Shown here: positions 1 through 7,387 of the stretch, one piece after another
How the letters are laid out: every line of letters starts with the position of its first letter
How positions within the stretch are numbered: position 1 is the stretch's first letter
Source: DASCNA01 sp036011305
GTDB taxonomy: Bacteria > Verrucomicrobiota > Lentisphaeria > Victivallales > GWF2-38-69
DNA length: 21,216 nt
Assembly (NCBI GenBank): GCA_036011305.1
Contig: DASCNA010000172.1
Coordinates: forward strand, 1-21,216
Direction: 5' to 3'
Translations under genes and position numbers: made by a program
Notes under the pieces: model-generated
The model's input: only the letters and a program-made list of their open reading frames with translations
What the model was told of the DNA's origin: nothing
Databases searched by the model: none

Positions 1-57
1 ATAAATTTGCATTTTATAAAATAGTATTTTAAAAGATTTGAGTGTAATTATACTTAG

Positions 58-95
58 GCTGGCTGGTTAGTCAATGCATTGACTAACCAGCCAGC
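58..95 (+). terminator. 38-bp perfect palindrome followed by a T-run
   Basis: Bases 58-95 form a perfect palindrome centred between 76 and 77. As RNA it would fold into a 17-bp stem with a TGCA loop. Five T's (96-100) follow on the + strand, which is the layout of a rho-independent terminator for a gene to the left of the window. The stem is much longer and more perfect than a typical terminator, so a replication or recombination hairpin belonging to the plasmid-type module to its right is also possible. No other gene signal is visible in bases 1-57. Confidence 0.6.
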
Positions 96-133
96 TTTTT
101 ATATATACCAATATTTAATTATTTTTAAATAAA

Positions 134-298
134 TTTTACACTTTTTTACAAACTTTTATTGATTTTTACGTTTTGCGTCAAACGCAAATGGCCAGCAATT
201 AAAAATACTTAAAATTAGCATATTAACGCAAAACTACGCTCAAAATAACCTATTTTACACAAATCTATATGTAGTTACCAGAGTTTTATTTTTTTACA
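134..298 (+). repeat. Dispersed TTTTACA motifs in the leader of the rep module
   Basis: TTTTACA occurs at 134-140, 144-150, 253-259 and 292-298, with a near copy TTTTACG at 164-170. All lie in the gene-free leader before the first HTH gene. Spacing is irregular and the surroundings are very T-rich, so some copies may be chance. They may be degenerate initiator (DnaA or Rep) sites, but nothing in the sequence proves this. Confidence 0.25.
171..233. repeat. ACGCAAA/TTTTGCG operator-like repeats upstream of the first gene
   Basis: TTTGCG (172-177) and CGCAAA (183-188) form an inverted pair with a 5-base spacer. AACGCAAA occurs again as a direct copy at 225-232, 44 bp from the copy at 181. The repeats lie just upstream of the HTH gene at 319, so they are candidate operator or initiator binding sites. 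That function is inferred from position. The wider leader (1-318) has no gene. Confidence 0.45.
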
Positions 299-318
299 AA
301 TTTAAACGAAAGGTAACT

Positions 319-645
319 ATGAAAAAAGATATAAAAAACAGAAAAATAAGCTTTGATCTTATAAAGCTTATCAAAGGAGTACTACAGCCTCTAGTTGTTG
401 CTGGTGCAATTAGTAATGACGATCTGATTACTGTCATTAACAAATTACAATTTTTTGAAATTACACCGCAAGCAGAAGAGGCCCTTATGACAAGGCGTGA
501 AGTTGCTGAGCTCCTTAAATACTCTTCCTTGAAAAGCATTTATAATCTTGAGAAGGAAGGATTAATTGAGCGTGCTCCTGGAAGAGGCAAAGCTAAATAC
601 TTTAAGTCCTCAATAGATAAATATGCTGGATTTATGAGTATTTGA
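319..645 (+). CDS. Small helix-turn-helix protein of a plasmid-type replication module
   Basis: This is a 108-residue protein. Residues 58-102 look like a MerR/excisionase-type winged HTH of the 'HTH_17' kind: T-R-R-E-V-A-E-L-L, then a turn, a second helix ending in LEKEGLI, and a basic G-R-G-K wing. Residues 1-55 are an unrecognised helical region. The start is supported by AAAGG at 309-313, five bases before the ATG. The gene ends nine bases before the replication initiator candidate, so the two are probably co-transcribed. A role as repressor or partner of the initiator is inferred from position and from the repeats at 171-233. It could equally be a generic DNA-binding accessory protein. 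Confidence 0.7.
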   Translation: MKKDIKNRKISFDLIKLIKGVLQPLVVAGAISNDDLITVINKLQFFEITPQAEEALMTRREVAELLKYSSLKSIYNLEKEGLIERAPGRGKAKYFKSSIDKYAGFMSI

Positions 646-654
646 TTTAACATC

Positions 655-1824
655 ATGAACAAGAAGCATAATAAATTTGAATTAGGATTTGCACCAAAAA
701 AATTTTTAGCTGGCCCTTTGTTTGCTTCAACCCCACAAAAAGAAGGACGAAAAGTTGTTATAAAAAAAGAGGTTTGGGTTGTTGGTGGAATTGATTCTTC
801 TGGGGAAAAAAAATATATAAGCAAGCCTGCATTGGATATTCGGCATGGGATATTAATTTTTCTTTTATTATCTATTCATGGTATGGAAAATATGTATCAG
901 TGGAATAAGCCTTTGAATATAAGTTTTAAAAAACTGGCAATGCTCTTTTCTGGTGGAAATGGTAGCCGAGATATTACAAAAGTAAAAATCATTCTAGAAG
1001 ACCTTCAAGAAACATACGTTTCTATCATAGGAACTAACATTACAGGTAATGTAGGGAAAGCAGAATCAGTGACATTTAGAATAATAGAAAATTTTACTAC
1101 ATTTAATTATAACGGATATAATAGACTTGAGAACATTAAATTTCATCCTGTTTTTATTGATAAGTTTTTGAACATAGAGAATCTTATGTTGTTTAAACTG
1201 TCTACTTTATTGAAGCTGAAAAGTCGTTTGTCACAGGCTATATATACTTATATTCCTTCAAGAGCATTTCATAGAGGAAAGCAGAACCCATTTCATATTA
1301 CACTAAAAAAATTACTGGAACAAGCAGCGAACTTTGCACCATCAACTAAATCTAAACGTAAGGAGAAGGTCAAACGTGATGGGACAACCTTTGATATAAT
1401 AAATGAGCTTGATGGAGCACCAATGACAAGAGGGCAATTAAGAGTAGAAATGTGTGAGACAGTGGATAAGTCAGACTACCTACTTAATTTTTGGTCTGAG
1501 TTTAATAATTTCACTCCATCAGGTCCATTATGGGATGCTTGGAAATTGACAGGTGGAACAGTAAGGGAATGGACTAAACGCCTATCCAGAAGATGTCATT
1601 TAGAATTTAACGGATACGATATAAACGCCCTTAGTTATATTCCTAATTGGGATTCAAAACATTTAGTTTTTATAGAAAAAGTATACTGCTTAATAGGGCA
1701 AAACTATTTTTCAGAAACGATAGGAGATTGTAAAAATGCAATAATTGAGGATAGAGGAATTGTTAATTCTGAGAAATACTTAATCTCAGCATTAATGAAT
1801 GCCGTTAGAAAAACCAATAAATAG
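655..1824 (+). CDS. Probable plasmid replication initiator protein
   Basis: This is a 389-residue soluble basic protein. Its middle part, about 65-240, resembles the winged-helix region of plasmid Rep initiators, including a segment reading S-Q-A-I-Y-T-Y-I-P-S-R-A near residue 193 and K/R-rich stretches. I recognise the general type but not a specific family (Rep_3, TrfA-like or other). The iteron-like repeats that begin 12 bases after its stop support the call. No clear Shine-Dalgarno precedes the ATG, so translation may be coupled to the upstream HTH gene. If the call is right, it binds the downstream repeats and opens the origin for host replication proteins. The alternative is another DNA-binding protein of a mobile element. 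Confidence 0.6.
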   Translation: MNKKHNKFELGFAPKKFLAGPLFASTPQKEGRKVVIKKEVWVVGGIDSSGEKKYISKPALDIRHGILIFLLLSIHGMENMYQWNKPLNISFKKLAMLFSGGNGSRDITKVKIILEDLQETYVSIIGTNITGNVGKAESVTFRIIENFTTFNYNGYNRLENIKFHPVFIDKFLNIENLMLFKLSTLLKLKSRLSQAIYTYIPSRAFHRGKQNPFHITLKKLLEQAANFAPSTKSKRKEKVKRDGTTFDIINELDGAPMTRGQLRVEMCETVDKSDYLLNFWSEFNNFTPSGPLWDAWKLTGGTVREWTKRLSRRCHLEFNGYDINALSYIPNWDSKHLVFIEKVYCLIGQNYFSETIGDCKNAIIEDRGIVNSEKYLISALMNAVRKTNK

Positions 1825-1836
1825 AAAAAAGGGGGG

Positions 1837-1915
1837 CGTGTAATTTGAGAAAGAAGAGTAAAAAACGGTGTGTATTTTGAGAAGAGGAAATAAAGATCAA
1901 CGTGTAATTTGAGAA
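1837..1915 (+). repeat. Three iteron-like direct repeats, 32-bp period
   Basis: CGTGTAATTTGAGAA occurs at 1837-1851 and 1901-1915. A copy with two changes (TGTGTATTTTGAGAA) sits at 1869-1883. Both steps are exactly 32 bp, about three helical turns, so all three copies face the same side of the DNA. Position right after the probable rep gene fits origin iterons or a rep handcuffing site. An 8-base match, GTGTAATT, also occurs at 42-49 upstream of the module. The rest of 1916-2095 is AT-rich, with no gene and only a loose promoter-like TTGACT at 1930. Confidence 0.65.
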
Positions 1916-2095
1916 AATATTTATTTTGTTTGACTTGAATCTATCTAATTATAAACATGATACAATATTTATTCTTTTTTTAACCTTAATGAGTTTTCCT
2001 ATATGATTTAACCTTTATAAAATGGTCTAAATTACTCGAACCCAAACGCTCTCTATTTATATATGGTTGACTATATAAATTTATTATATATAGAA

Positions 2096-2237
2096 CAGGC
2101 AATGCTGAAAAAGATTCTCATAAATGAGAATTAAGTATATGATCAGTAATTATTTCTTAATTACTGAGACGCAATACTCCTAAGCATTGCTTGAGGCTAA
2201 AAAAGGTGTTCGTGCATATATTCTGATATATACGAAC
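2096..2237 (+). other. Folded noncoding locus (three-way junction plus hairpin): candidate oriT or structured RNA
   Basis: An outer stem pairs 2096-2106 with 2183-2193 (11 bp including one G-T). It encloses two hairpins: 2114-2121 with 2124-2131 (8 bp), and 2143-2152 with 2158-2167 (10 bp perfect, loop TTTCT). A third hairpin follows: 2208-2213 with 2232-2237 and 2216-2221 with 2226-2231, interrupted by a GC bulge, with a TCTG loop. Dense pairing in gene-free DNA just upstream of relaxosome genes fits an origin of transfer. An antisense or regulatory RNA for replication or mobilization is the main alternative. No nic site could be assigned. Confidence 0.5.
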
Positions 2238-2308
2238 AATATACGAATAGTACTAAACGATATTAAAAATATTCATACATAAAATTTAAAGGAGGTTATC
2301 AAATAACT

Positions 2309-2650
2309 ATGAAAGATAAAAGGTTTCGAAGCAAGTTAAATCCTTTCTATCTGGAAATTTTATATTTAAGAAGTAGGCAGGTCAGCTATGATGGGATAGT
2401 GAAATATCTAGCTGATAGATATGGATTGACTACTAGTAAAGCAAGTATTTCACAATTCTTAAAGTGTAGAGAAAGAAGAGGAATACTGCCAAAAGAGCTA
2501 CAAGGGTATTCAGAAGTAGATAAGGCTATCCATAAAAAAGAAGTAGATCTTTATGAAGAAAATTCTGTAAGAAAAGTTAAAAAGGAAACTAATTCCAATA
2601 AAATTGAAGCCAGCACGTTAGATGAATTAGTAAATATGTTTAAAAAATAG
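2309..2650 (+). CDS. Small HTH DNA-binding protein, probable relaxosome accessory factor
   Basis: This is a 113-residue basic protein. Residues 10-52 read like the short HTH seen in many mobilization accessory proteins: an 'L-N-P-F-Y-L-E-I-L' helix, then Y-D-G-I-V-K-Y-L, a turn, and S-K-A-S-I-S-Q-F-L-K as recognition helix. A charged low-complexity tail (75-100) precedes a short C-terminal helix. AAAGGAGG at 2288-2295 is a strong ribosome site, though 13 bases from the ATG. It is the first gene after the folded locus 2096-2237 and leads the relaxase operon. That is the usual place for a protein that binds oriT and helps the relaxase. The role is inference. Confidence 0.6.
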   Translation: MKDKRFRSKLNPFYLEILYLRSRQVSYDGIVKYLADRYGLTTSKASISQFLKCRERRGILPKELQGYSEVDKAIHKKEVDLYEENSVRKVKKETNSNKIEASTLDELVNMFKK

Positions 2651-2664
2651 AAAGATTTCAAACT

Positions 2665-3252
2665 ATGAAAAAGCCAGATTTATCAAAGTCAGAGTTTAAT
2701 AAAATAAGAGCACTATACTCAAGCTTAAACGAAAGCCATATTATAGCCTTCACTAATCTTGCAAAACAGGAAGGCTTAGAAAAATCAGACGAAGAAATAA
2801 AAAAGAATTATGAATTAGTCACAGATAGTATAAATCGCATGAAAGACAGAGAAGATGTTAATGCTAAAGCATTGGCTGAACAGAATCGAAAATTAGAGAA
2901 TTTATTTGTTGGATTAGATGCCTTAAACGATTCAATGCAGTACAAAGACGAGCTTTTAAAAAGTTCAGTTAAGGCTGTTGACGGAGCAACTAAAAAGGCC
3001 TTTGACAGCTCAGTATATGCATTAAAAAGTAACTGGCTTATAGGCTTATTTATTGGTATATCCGTTGGTATAATAACAAACATACCTTTTTATCTTTTTC
3101 AGCAAATAAGTATGGCAAAAGTAACAGGTTACTATATTGGCGATATGATCTTTGTTTTTATTTGTGGATTCGGTATAGGTAAATTCATAATTGAAAGGAA
3201 GGAACAAAAAAATAAATCCATAAATTATGATAAGTATTTAAATGAAGACTAG
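2665..3252 (+). CDS. Coiled-coil protein with two C-terminal membrane segments, mobilization-associated
   Basis: This is a 195-residue protein of no family I recognise. Residues 5-115 are charged and helical with coiled-coil character (E/K-rich heptad-like stretches at about 40-100). Two hydrophobic segments follow at about 124-146 and 155-176, then a basic tail. The N-terminal domain would most simply be cytoplasmic. It lies 14 bases after the HTH gene and 45 before the relaxase, in the same orientation. By position it may tether the relaxosome to the membrane, as MobB-type proteins do in other systems. No sequence similarity to those is claimed. Confidence 0.6.
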   Translation: MKKPDLSKSEFNKIRALYSSLNESHIIAFTNLAKQEGLEKSDEEIKKNYELVTDSINRMKDREDVNAKALAEQNRKLENLFVGLDALNDSMQYKDELLKSSVKAVDGATKKAFDSSVYALKSNWLIGLFIGISVGIITNIPFYLFQQISMAKVTGYYIGDMIFVFICGFGIGKFIIERKEQKNKSINYDKYLNED

Positions 3253-3297
3253 AAATATTATTGATGTCCAATATGTAAGGAGAATTGAAAAAAACAT

Positions 3298-6200
3298 ATG
3301 TTTACAATGAAAAAATTCCACACAGGAGAAATAGGAGGCAAGCAGTCTGCTTTTGGATATTTATCTGAAAACTTAAAATCACAAGATTACTTTTCAGAAA
3401 AAGAACAGACCAAAGGCTACTATATGGGTGAACTTGCAAAAGTTTTTGAATTAAACGGCAAGGAAGTAGGTAAGGAATTAGAACTGCTTGAACAGGGTAT
3501 TAACCCAGTAACAGGGCAAAGAAATCTCAATGAGCGGTATTCAGATAAGAGAATAACTGGCTATGACTATCAATGTTCATGTGATAAGTCAATATCAATT
3601 ATGGTAACAGTGGGAGAAGATAAAAGGCTTATAGATGCACACGATGAAGCCATAAAAGAGGCAGTTGCTGAGCTTGAAAAGTATATAGGAGTAAGAGATA
3701 GAACAGGAGATAAAGCCAACAGTCGAGAATCTTATTTAACTGGCAATATGATAGCTTCTGTATTTACTCATAAATCAAGTAGAGATCTAGACCCTCAATT
3801 ACACTCACATGTTTACATACCAAATTTTACTTATGATGCTAAAATAGGGAAATTTAAGGCTATTGAAGGCGAGGCAATACAGAAAAACATAGGCTATTTA
3901 GGAAGAATATATCAAAATGCACTACATAGAAAAGTAAAAAATTTAGGCTATGAGACATGCCTTGAATACAATAAAAAAGGTGAGATTAAGGGATTTCAGA
4001 TTAAGAGTATCCCCAAAGAGATAATAAAATTATACTCTAAACGTTCAACTGCTATAACAATAGAAGCTGACAAGTTTGAAAAACAAAACGGGAGACTACC
4101 CACAAAAGCTGAGAGAGATATAATCACAAGAGAAACAAGGAAAGATAAACTGTACAATATTTCAGATAAAGAGATACTTACAAGACAGAAAAGCCAGCTT
4201 ACAAATAGAGAACTTAAAAATATAGAACTTGCAAAATCAAAAGCTTTGAAAACTCAGAAAATTAGGCAAGCAATAAGGTTTAATAAAGAAGAAATAGACC
4301 GCAAATTCTCAAACCATGGAAAAATTGTTACCGAGCAGATTAGACATCTTTCCGAACGTAAAAGCACTTTTACCATTGAAGATTTAAAAAAGGAGTGTCT
4401 AAGGGTTGGGAGCGGTAACATTGAACTTCCAATTTTAGATGGAGTTATTAAAAGGCATAAAGACCTTATATCGCTTGATGAGGGAACCTTAATTAGTACA
4501 GAGATTGTAAAAGAAGAAAGTGTCATTGTTGAATGTGTTAATAATGGAGTAGGCAAAGAAAATGAGCTTAATGGGGATTATAGAGCTTTCAATGATAAAG
4601 AGAGTTTAAAGCTGGAAAAGGAGGGCTTTGAGTATAAAGAACAAAGGTTAGCAGTACACAAAATTTTACAATCCAAAGACAAATATATAGTTTTTCGTGG
4701 AGTTGCGGGAGCAGGAAAGTCAACCACTCTTAAACAGGTTAAAAAGGGGTTAGAAGAAGCAGGGAAAAAAAGTTTATTTTACACCCCTTCAAGTTCTGCA
4801 ACTGAAAACCTTATAAATGATGGATTCCATGAAGCCAAGAACCTTGCAAGGTTAATAACACAGTATAAAAAGGGACAGCTTGATAAGCTGCAAAATAGCA
4901 TCAAAGGTTCTGTTATTATTGTAGATGAAGCTGGACAGATAAGTACTAAGGATGGAAAAATAATAATAGAAATTGCTGAAAAATATAACTGCAAAGTAAT
5001 ATTTACAGGTGACAGCAAGCAACACGGTTCTGTTGTTAGAGGCGACAATTTACGCCTTATAGAACAGAATACCAAAACCACAAAAGTGGAAGTTACAAAA
5101 ATATTTAGACAAAATGATCCAGAACTTTTAAAGGTTGCAGAAAAATTATCTAAAGGCATGGCTAAAGAAGCCATGCAGGATTTAAGGGGTTTAGGTCATG
5201 TAGAAGAAGGCGGAAACTATCTTAAAAAGACTGCAGAGGCTTATGTGAAAGATATTAAAGGAGGTAAGGAGCTGGACAAAGCAAGAGCATCAGCACCTAC
5301 AAGGGCAGAAGTTGCAAGGTTTGCATCCTACATAAGAACTGAACTGAAGAAAAGTGGGTTTTTAGAGGGTAAAGATACTGAATTTAAGACTTTTCAGAGC
5401 TTCGATTATACAGAAGTACAGAAACAGAATATTAATAGCTACAGAGTGGGCTGTTTAATAACTTTTAATCAGCTGTCAGGTAGCAGACACAAACAGAATG
5501 AGACTTATAAAATTATAGGTAGAGAAAAAAGTTACTGCATACTTTCAGACGGAAGTAAATTTTTCCCCGAAAAAAGTGGCCGCAAGGTAGACATAGGAAC
5601 TGAAGTAAACATTAACCTTACTAAGAATGATGTAATAAGAATATCAAGCAATGATAAAAAATTAGGAGTTAAAAACGGATATTATTTTAAAATAGATACA
5701 ATCGAGAATGGAGAAATTACAGCCAAAAAACTTGATAAGGATTTTAAAGAAATATCTCAGGAAATTAAATTTAATGCTGAGCAATTTAAACGTTATCAAC
5801 AGGGTTATGTAGGAACAAGTTGGAAACGGCAAGGAGGGACTTATAATAATCATTTTGTAGCTGGAAAGAGTATGGATTCAAAAACGGCTTATGTTTTAGG
5901 TACAAGAGGAAAAGAACACTATAAAGTTTTTACGCCGAATACTGAAAAACTTGAAAAATCTACCAACAATACTGGTGATAGGCTGTTAGCTACAGACAAG
6001 GTAAAAGAGGTTTTAACCGATAAAATAACAGTAGATATTCTGAAACATAAAGAGCATGATAATATGCATAGTTCACTTTTAAAATTTTCCAATGATATAA
6101 AAAAAAATACTGATTTGAAATGCTTAAAATCAACTTTACATAGAAACATATCTACAAAAAATAAGGACATTAATTATGACAGGATAAAGAGAGATTTAGA

Positions 6201-6408
6201 GAAGATTAAAAAGAATTTTATGGAAATCAAGACAAATACTTTAGTAGTTTCGAAAATACAGGAACCTAGTGGATTTGAAAAGAATATTGAGGGCTTGGAA
6301 TCTCAAAAGAAAATCCTACTACGGCAAGGAAAGCAGCTTCAGAAGGAAATTAACAATAAGATTCAGCATAAAACATTAAAGCAAAAAAAGAGAGGTATTA
6401 CAAGATGA
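3298..6408 (+). CDS. MobF-family (TrwC/TraI-like) conjugative relaxase-helicase
   Basis: This 1036-residue protein should nick oriT, bind the cut strand through a tyrosine, and unwind the plasmid. The N-terminal relaxase domain has candidate catalytic tyrosines (Y21, Y31, Y41-Y42) and the metal-binding motif D-P-Q-L-H-S-H with H169 and H171. A superfamily 1 helicase follows: Walker A G-V-A-G-A-G-K-S-T at 468-476, Walker B V-D-E-A-G near 542, G-D-S-K-Q-H at 571-576, and a degenerate T-S-W-K-R-Q-G-G at 840-847. The C-terminus (about 930-1036) is lysine-rich and helical. ATG 3298 is preferred because the family starts with a short strand before the first helix. TAAGGAG at 3276-3282 supports it despite long spacing. 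No coupling protein is adjacent. Confidence 0.92.
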   Translation: MFTMKKFHTGEIGGKQSAFGYLSENLKSQDYFSEKEQTKGYYMGELAKVFELNGKEVGKELELLEQGINPVTGQRNLNERYSDKRITGYDYQCSCDKSISIMVTVGEDKRLIDAHDEAIKEAVAELEKYIGVRDRTGDKANSRESYLTGNMIASVFTHKSSRDLDPQLHSHVYIPNFTYDAKIGKFKAIEGEAIQKNIGYLGRIYQNALHRKVKNLGYETCLEYNKKGEIKGFQIKSIPKEIIKLYSKRSTAITIEADKFEKQNGRLPTKAERDIITRETRKDKLYNISDKEILTRQKSQLTNRELKNIELAKSKALKTQKIRQAIRFNKEEIDRKFSNHGKIVTEQIRHLSERKSTFTIEDLKKECLRVGSGNIELPILDGVIKRHKDLISLDEGTLISTEIVKEESVIVECVNNGVGKENELNGDYRAFNDKESLKLEKEGFEYKEQRLAVHKILQSKDKYIVFRGVAGAGKSTTLKQVKKGLEEAGKKSLFYTPSSSATENLINDGFHEAKNLARLITQYKKGQLDKLQNSIKGSVIIVDEAGQISTKDGKIIIEIAEKYNCKVIFTGDSKQHGSVVRGDNLRLIEQNTKTTKVEVTKIFRQNDPELLKVAEKLSKGMAKEAMQDLRGLGHVEEGGNYLKKTAEAYVKDIKGGKELDKARASAPTRAEVARFASYIRTELKKSGFLEGKDTEFKTFQSFDYTEVQKQNINSYRVGCLITFNQLSGSRHKQNETYKIIGREKSYCILSDGSKFFPEKSGRKVDIGTEVNINLTKNDVIRISSNDKKLGVKNGYYFKIDTIENGEITAKKLDKDFKEISQEIKFNAEQFKRYQQGYVGTSWKRQGGTYNNHFVAGKSMDSKTAYVLGTRGKEHYKVFTPNTEKLEKSTNNTGDRLLATDKVKEVLTDKITVDILKHKEHDNMHSSLLKFSNDIKKNTDLKCLKSTLHRNISTKNKDINYDRIKRDLEKIKKNFMEIKTNTLVVSKIQEPSGFEKNIEGLESQKKILLRQGKQLQKEINNKIQHKTLKQKKRGITR

Positions 6409-6977
6409 CTATAAGTAGAAACGATCATTTAAACAAAATGGGGTTAAGTGAAAGAATTACAGAGGGTGTTTTTAAAAAAGATAAAAATCCTTCATATGTC
6501 CGAATTACTCATGCAGATAAGAGTGGTAAGTTAATTCCTTATGCAGATATAAAAGAAGTTTCACACAATGACAGATTTTCTGTTGTGGATATACAACATT
6601 TTAGCAATAATAGAACACAGATAACAGGTAAAAATTTAGAAATTATTATAGATGCCTTAGAAGAAAGAGAGCTTAAAAAAGTATTTGAAGACACAGAAGT
6701 CAAAGATGATGAAAATAATGTAATCATTGCCATCAATGAAGTTTATTATTTTAATGAAGAAATCCTAGGCTTAGGAATAGGTGAAGAAGCAAATGAACTG
6801 TATGATGAAGTTACACCATTAAAAAACAAAGGTGGATTAGGTATAGATGATATTTTAAGACGGCACCAGGAAGAACAAAAATATGCAGAAGCTAAACAGG
6901 AAGAACCATTAACTCAAAATACAAGCATTGATGCAAGAAAAACAATAATGCCTAATAAAAAGTCTTTTCCTGTTTAG
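6405..6977 (+). CDS. Unknown protein translationally coupled to the relaxase
   Basis: This is a 190-residue acidic soluble protein I do not recognise. Its ATG overlaps the relaxase stop in an ATGA junction (6405-6408), so the two are almost certainly co-translated. About 35-120 alternates strands and charged helices (for example I-I-I-D-A-L-E-E-R-E-L). The last 60 residues look disordered, with many Q, E and K. There are no membrane segments, Cys pairs or nucleotide-binding loops. Being last in the mobilization operon it may assist transfer or act in the recipient cell. That is position only. A terminator follows at 7055-7099. Confidence 0.7.
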   Translation: MTISRNDHLNKMGLSERITEGVFKKDKNPSYVRITHADKSGKLIPYADIKEVSHNDRFSVVDIQHFSNNRTQITGKNLEIIIDALEERELKKVFEDTEVKDDENNVIIAINEVYYFNEEILGLGIGEEANELYDEVTPLKNKGGLGIDDILRRHQEEQKYAEAKQEEPLTQNTSIDARKTIMPNKKSFPV

Positions 6978-7054
6978 TTTAATAGTTAGAAAATAAAACT
7001 AGATATAGAAATATTGATCGTAACTTTTTAATTTTTCTATATAACATTTAAAGG

Positions 7055-7099
7055 GCTAGATGAAACCAGTTTTGATTGATTTCGAGTCTAGCTTTTTTT
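7055..7099 (+). terminator. Rho-independent terminator of the mobilization operon
   Basis: GCTAGA (7055-7060) pairs with TCTAGC (7087-7092). The stem continues as GAAA (7062-7065) with TTTC (7080-7083), across a small internal loop. Seven T's follow at 7093-7099. It lies 78 bases after the last + strand gene of the module. The downstream string, AGC, T-run, ATATATAC (7090-7107), resembles the tail after the palindrome at 58-95 (93-108). Confidence 0.7.
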
Positions 7100-7240
7100 A
7101 TATATACTTTTAATCAAGGCCGTTTATGAGGTTCTTATTTAGGGTAGGGAATAAAGCTAATTTTTACTTGTGAATATATCTTAAGAAATAGTTTCATTAA
7201 TAAAAACTTTAAAGCTGATAATAAGTTGACTTTTAAAATT

Positions 7241-7333
7241 TTAATATTATTTCTGGAAAATAATATTAATTTGGAGTATTGTAGCGATTCCTATGATATT
7301 GCGAGAACCGTGGTCTTATAGTTGATTGACCAC
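7241..7333. repeat. Two inverted repeats in the gap before the cassette gene
   Basis: TTAATATTATTT (7241-7252) and its exact complement (7258-7269) form a 12-bp stem with loop CTGGA. GTGGTC (7310-7315) and GACCAC (7328-7333) form a 6-bp inverted pair with a 12-base centre that contains GTTGATT. The gap from the operon terminator to the next gene (7100-7387) holds nothing else I can identify. The left end of the putative integron cassette must lie here, but no clean GTTRRRY core could be assigned. Confidence 0.45.
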
Positions 7334-7387
7334 TAATAATATGATTGTTCAACAATAACTATACAAATAATTTAGACAAATTAAAAT

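Noticed and set aside
1837..1915. CRISPR-like array
   Set aside because: There are only three short repeats, the centre copy has two changes, the gaps are 17 bases and there are no cas genes. Iteron-like repeats explain it better.
1930..1966. TTGACT ... TACAAT as a promoter for the relaxase operon
   Set aside because: The spacer is 25 bases, too long for a standard sigma-70 promoter, and the region is AT-rich.
4779..5174. 131-codon open frame on the minus strand inside the relaxase gene
   Set aside because: It is antisense to the helicase motifs of a clear MobF protein and reads as hydrophobic shadow sequence with no ribosome site.
6985..6991. GTTAGAA as the left core of the integron cassette
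   Set aside because: It misses the final pyrimidine of GTTRRRY, and a terminator lies between it and the cassette gene. Too weak to set a border.
7321..7327. GTTGATT as the left core of the cassette
   Set aside because: The sixth base is not a purine, and it could be chance inside a small inverted repeat. Kept only as a note.
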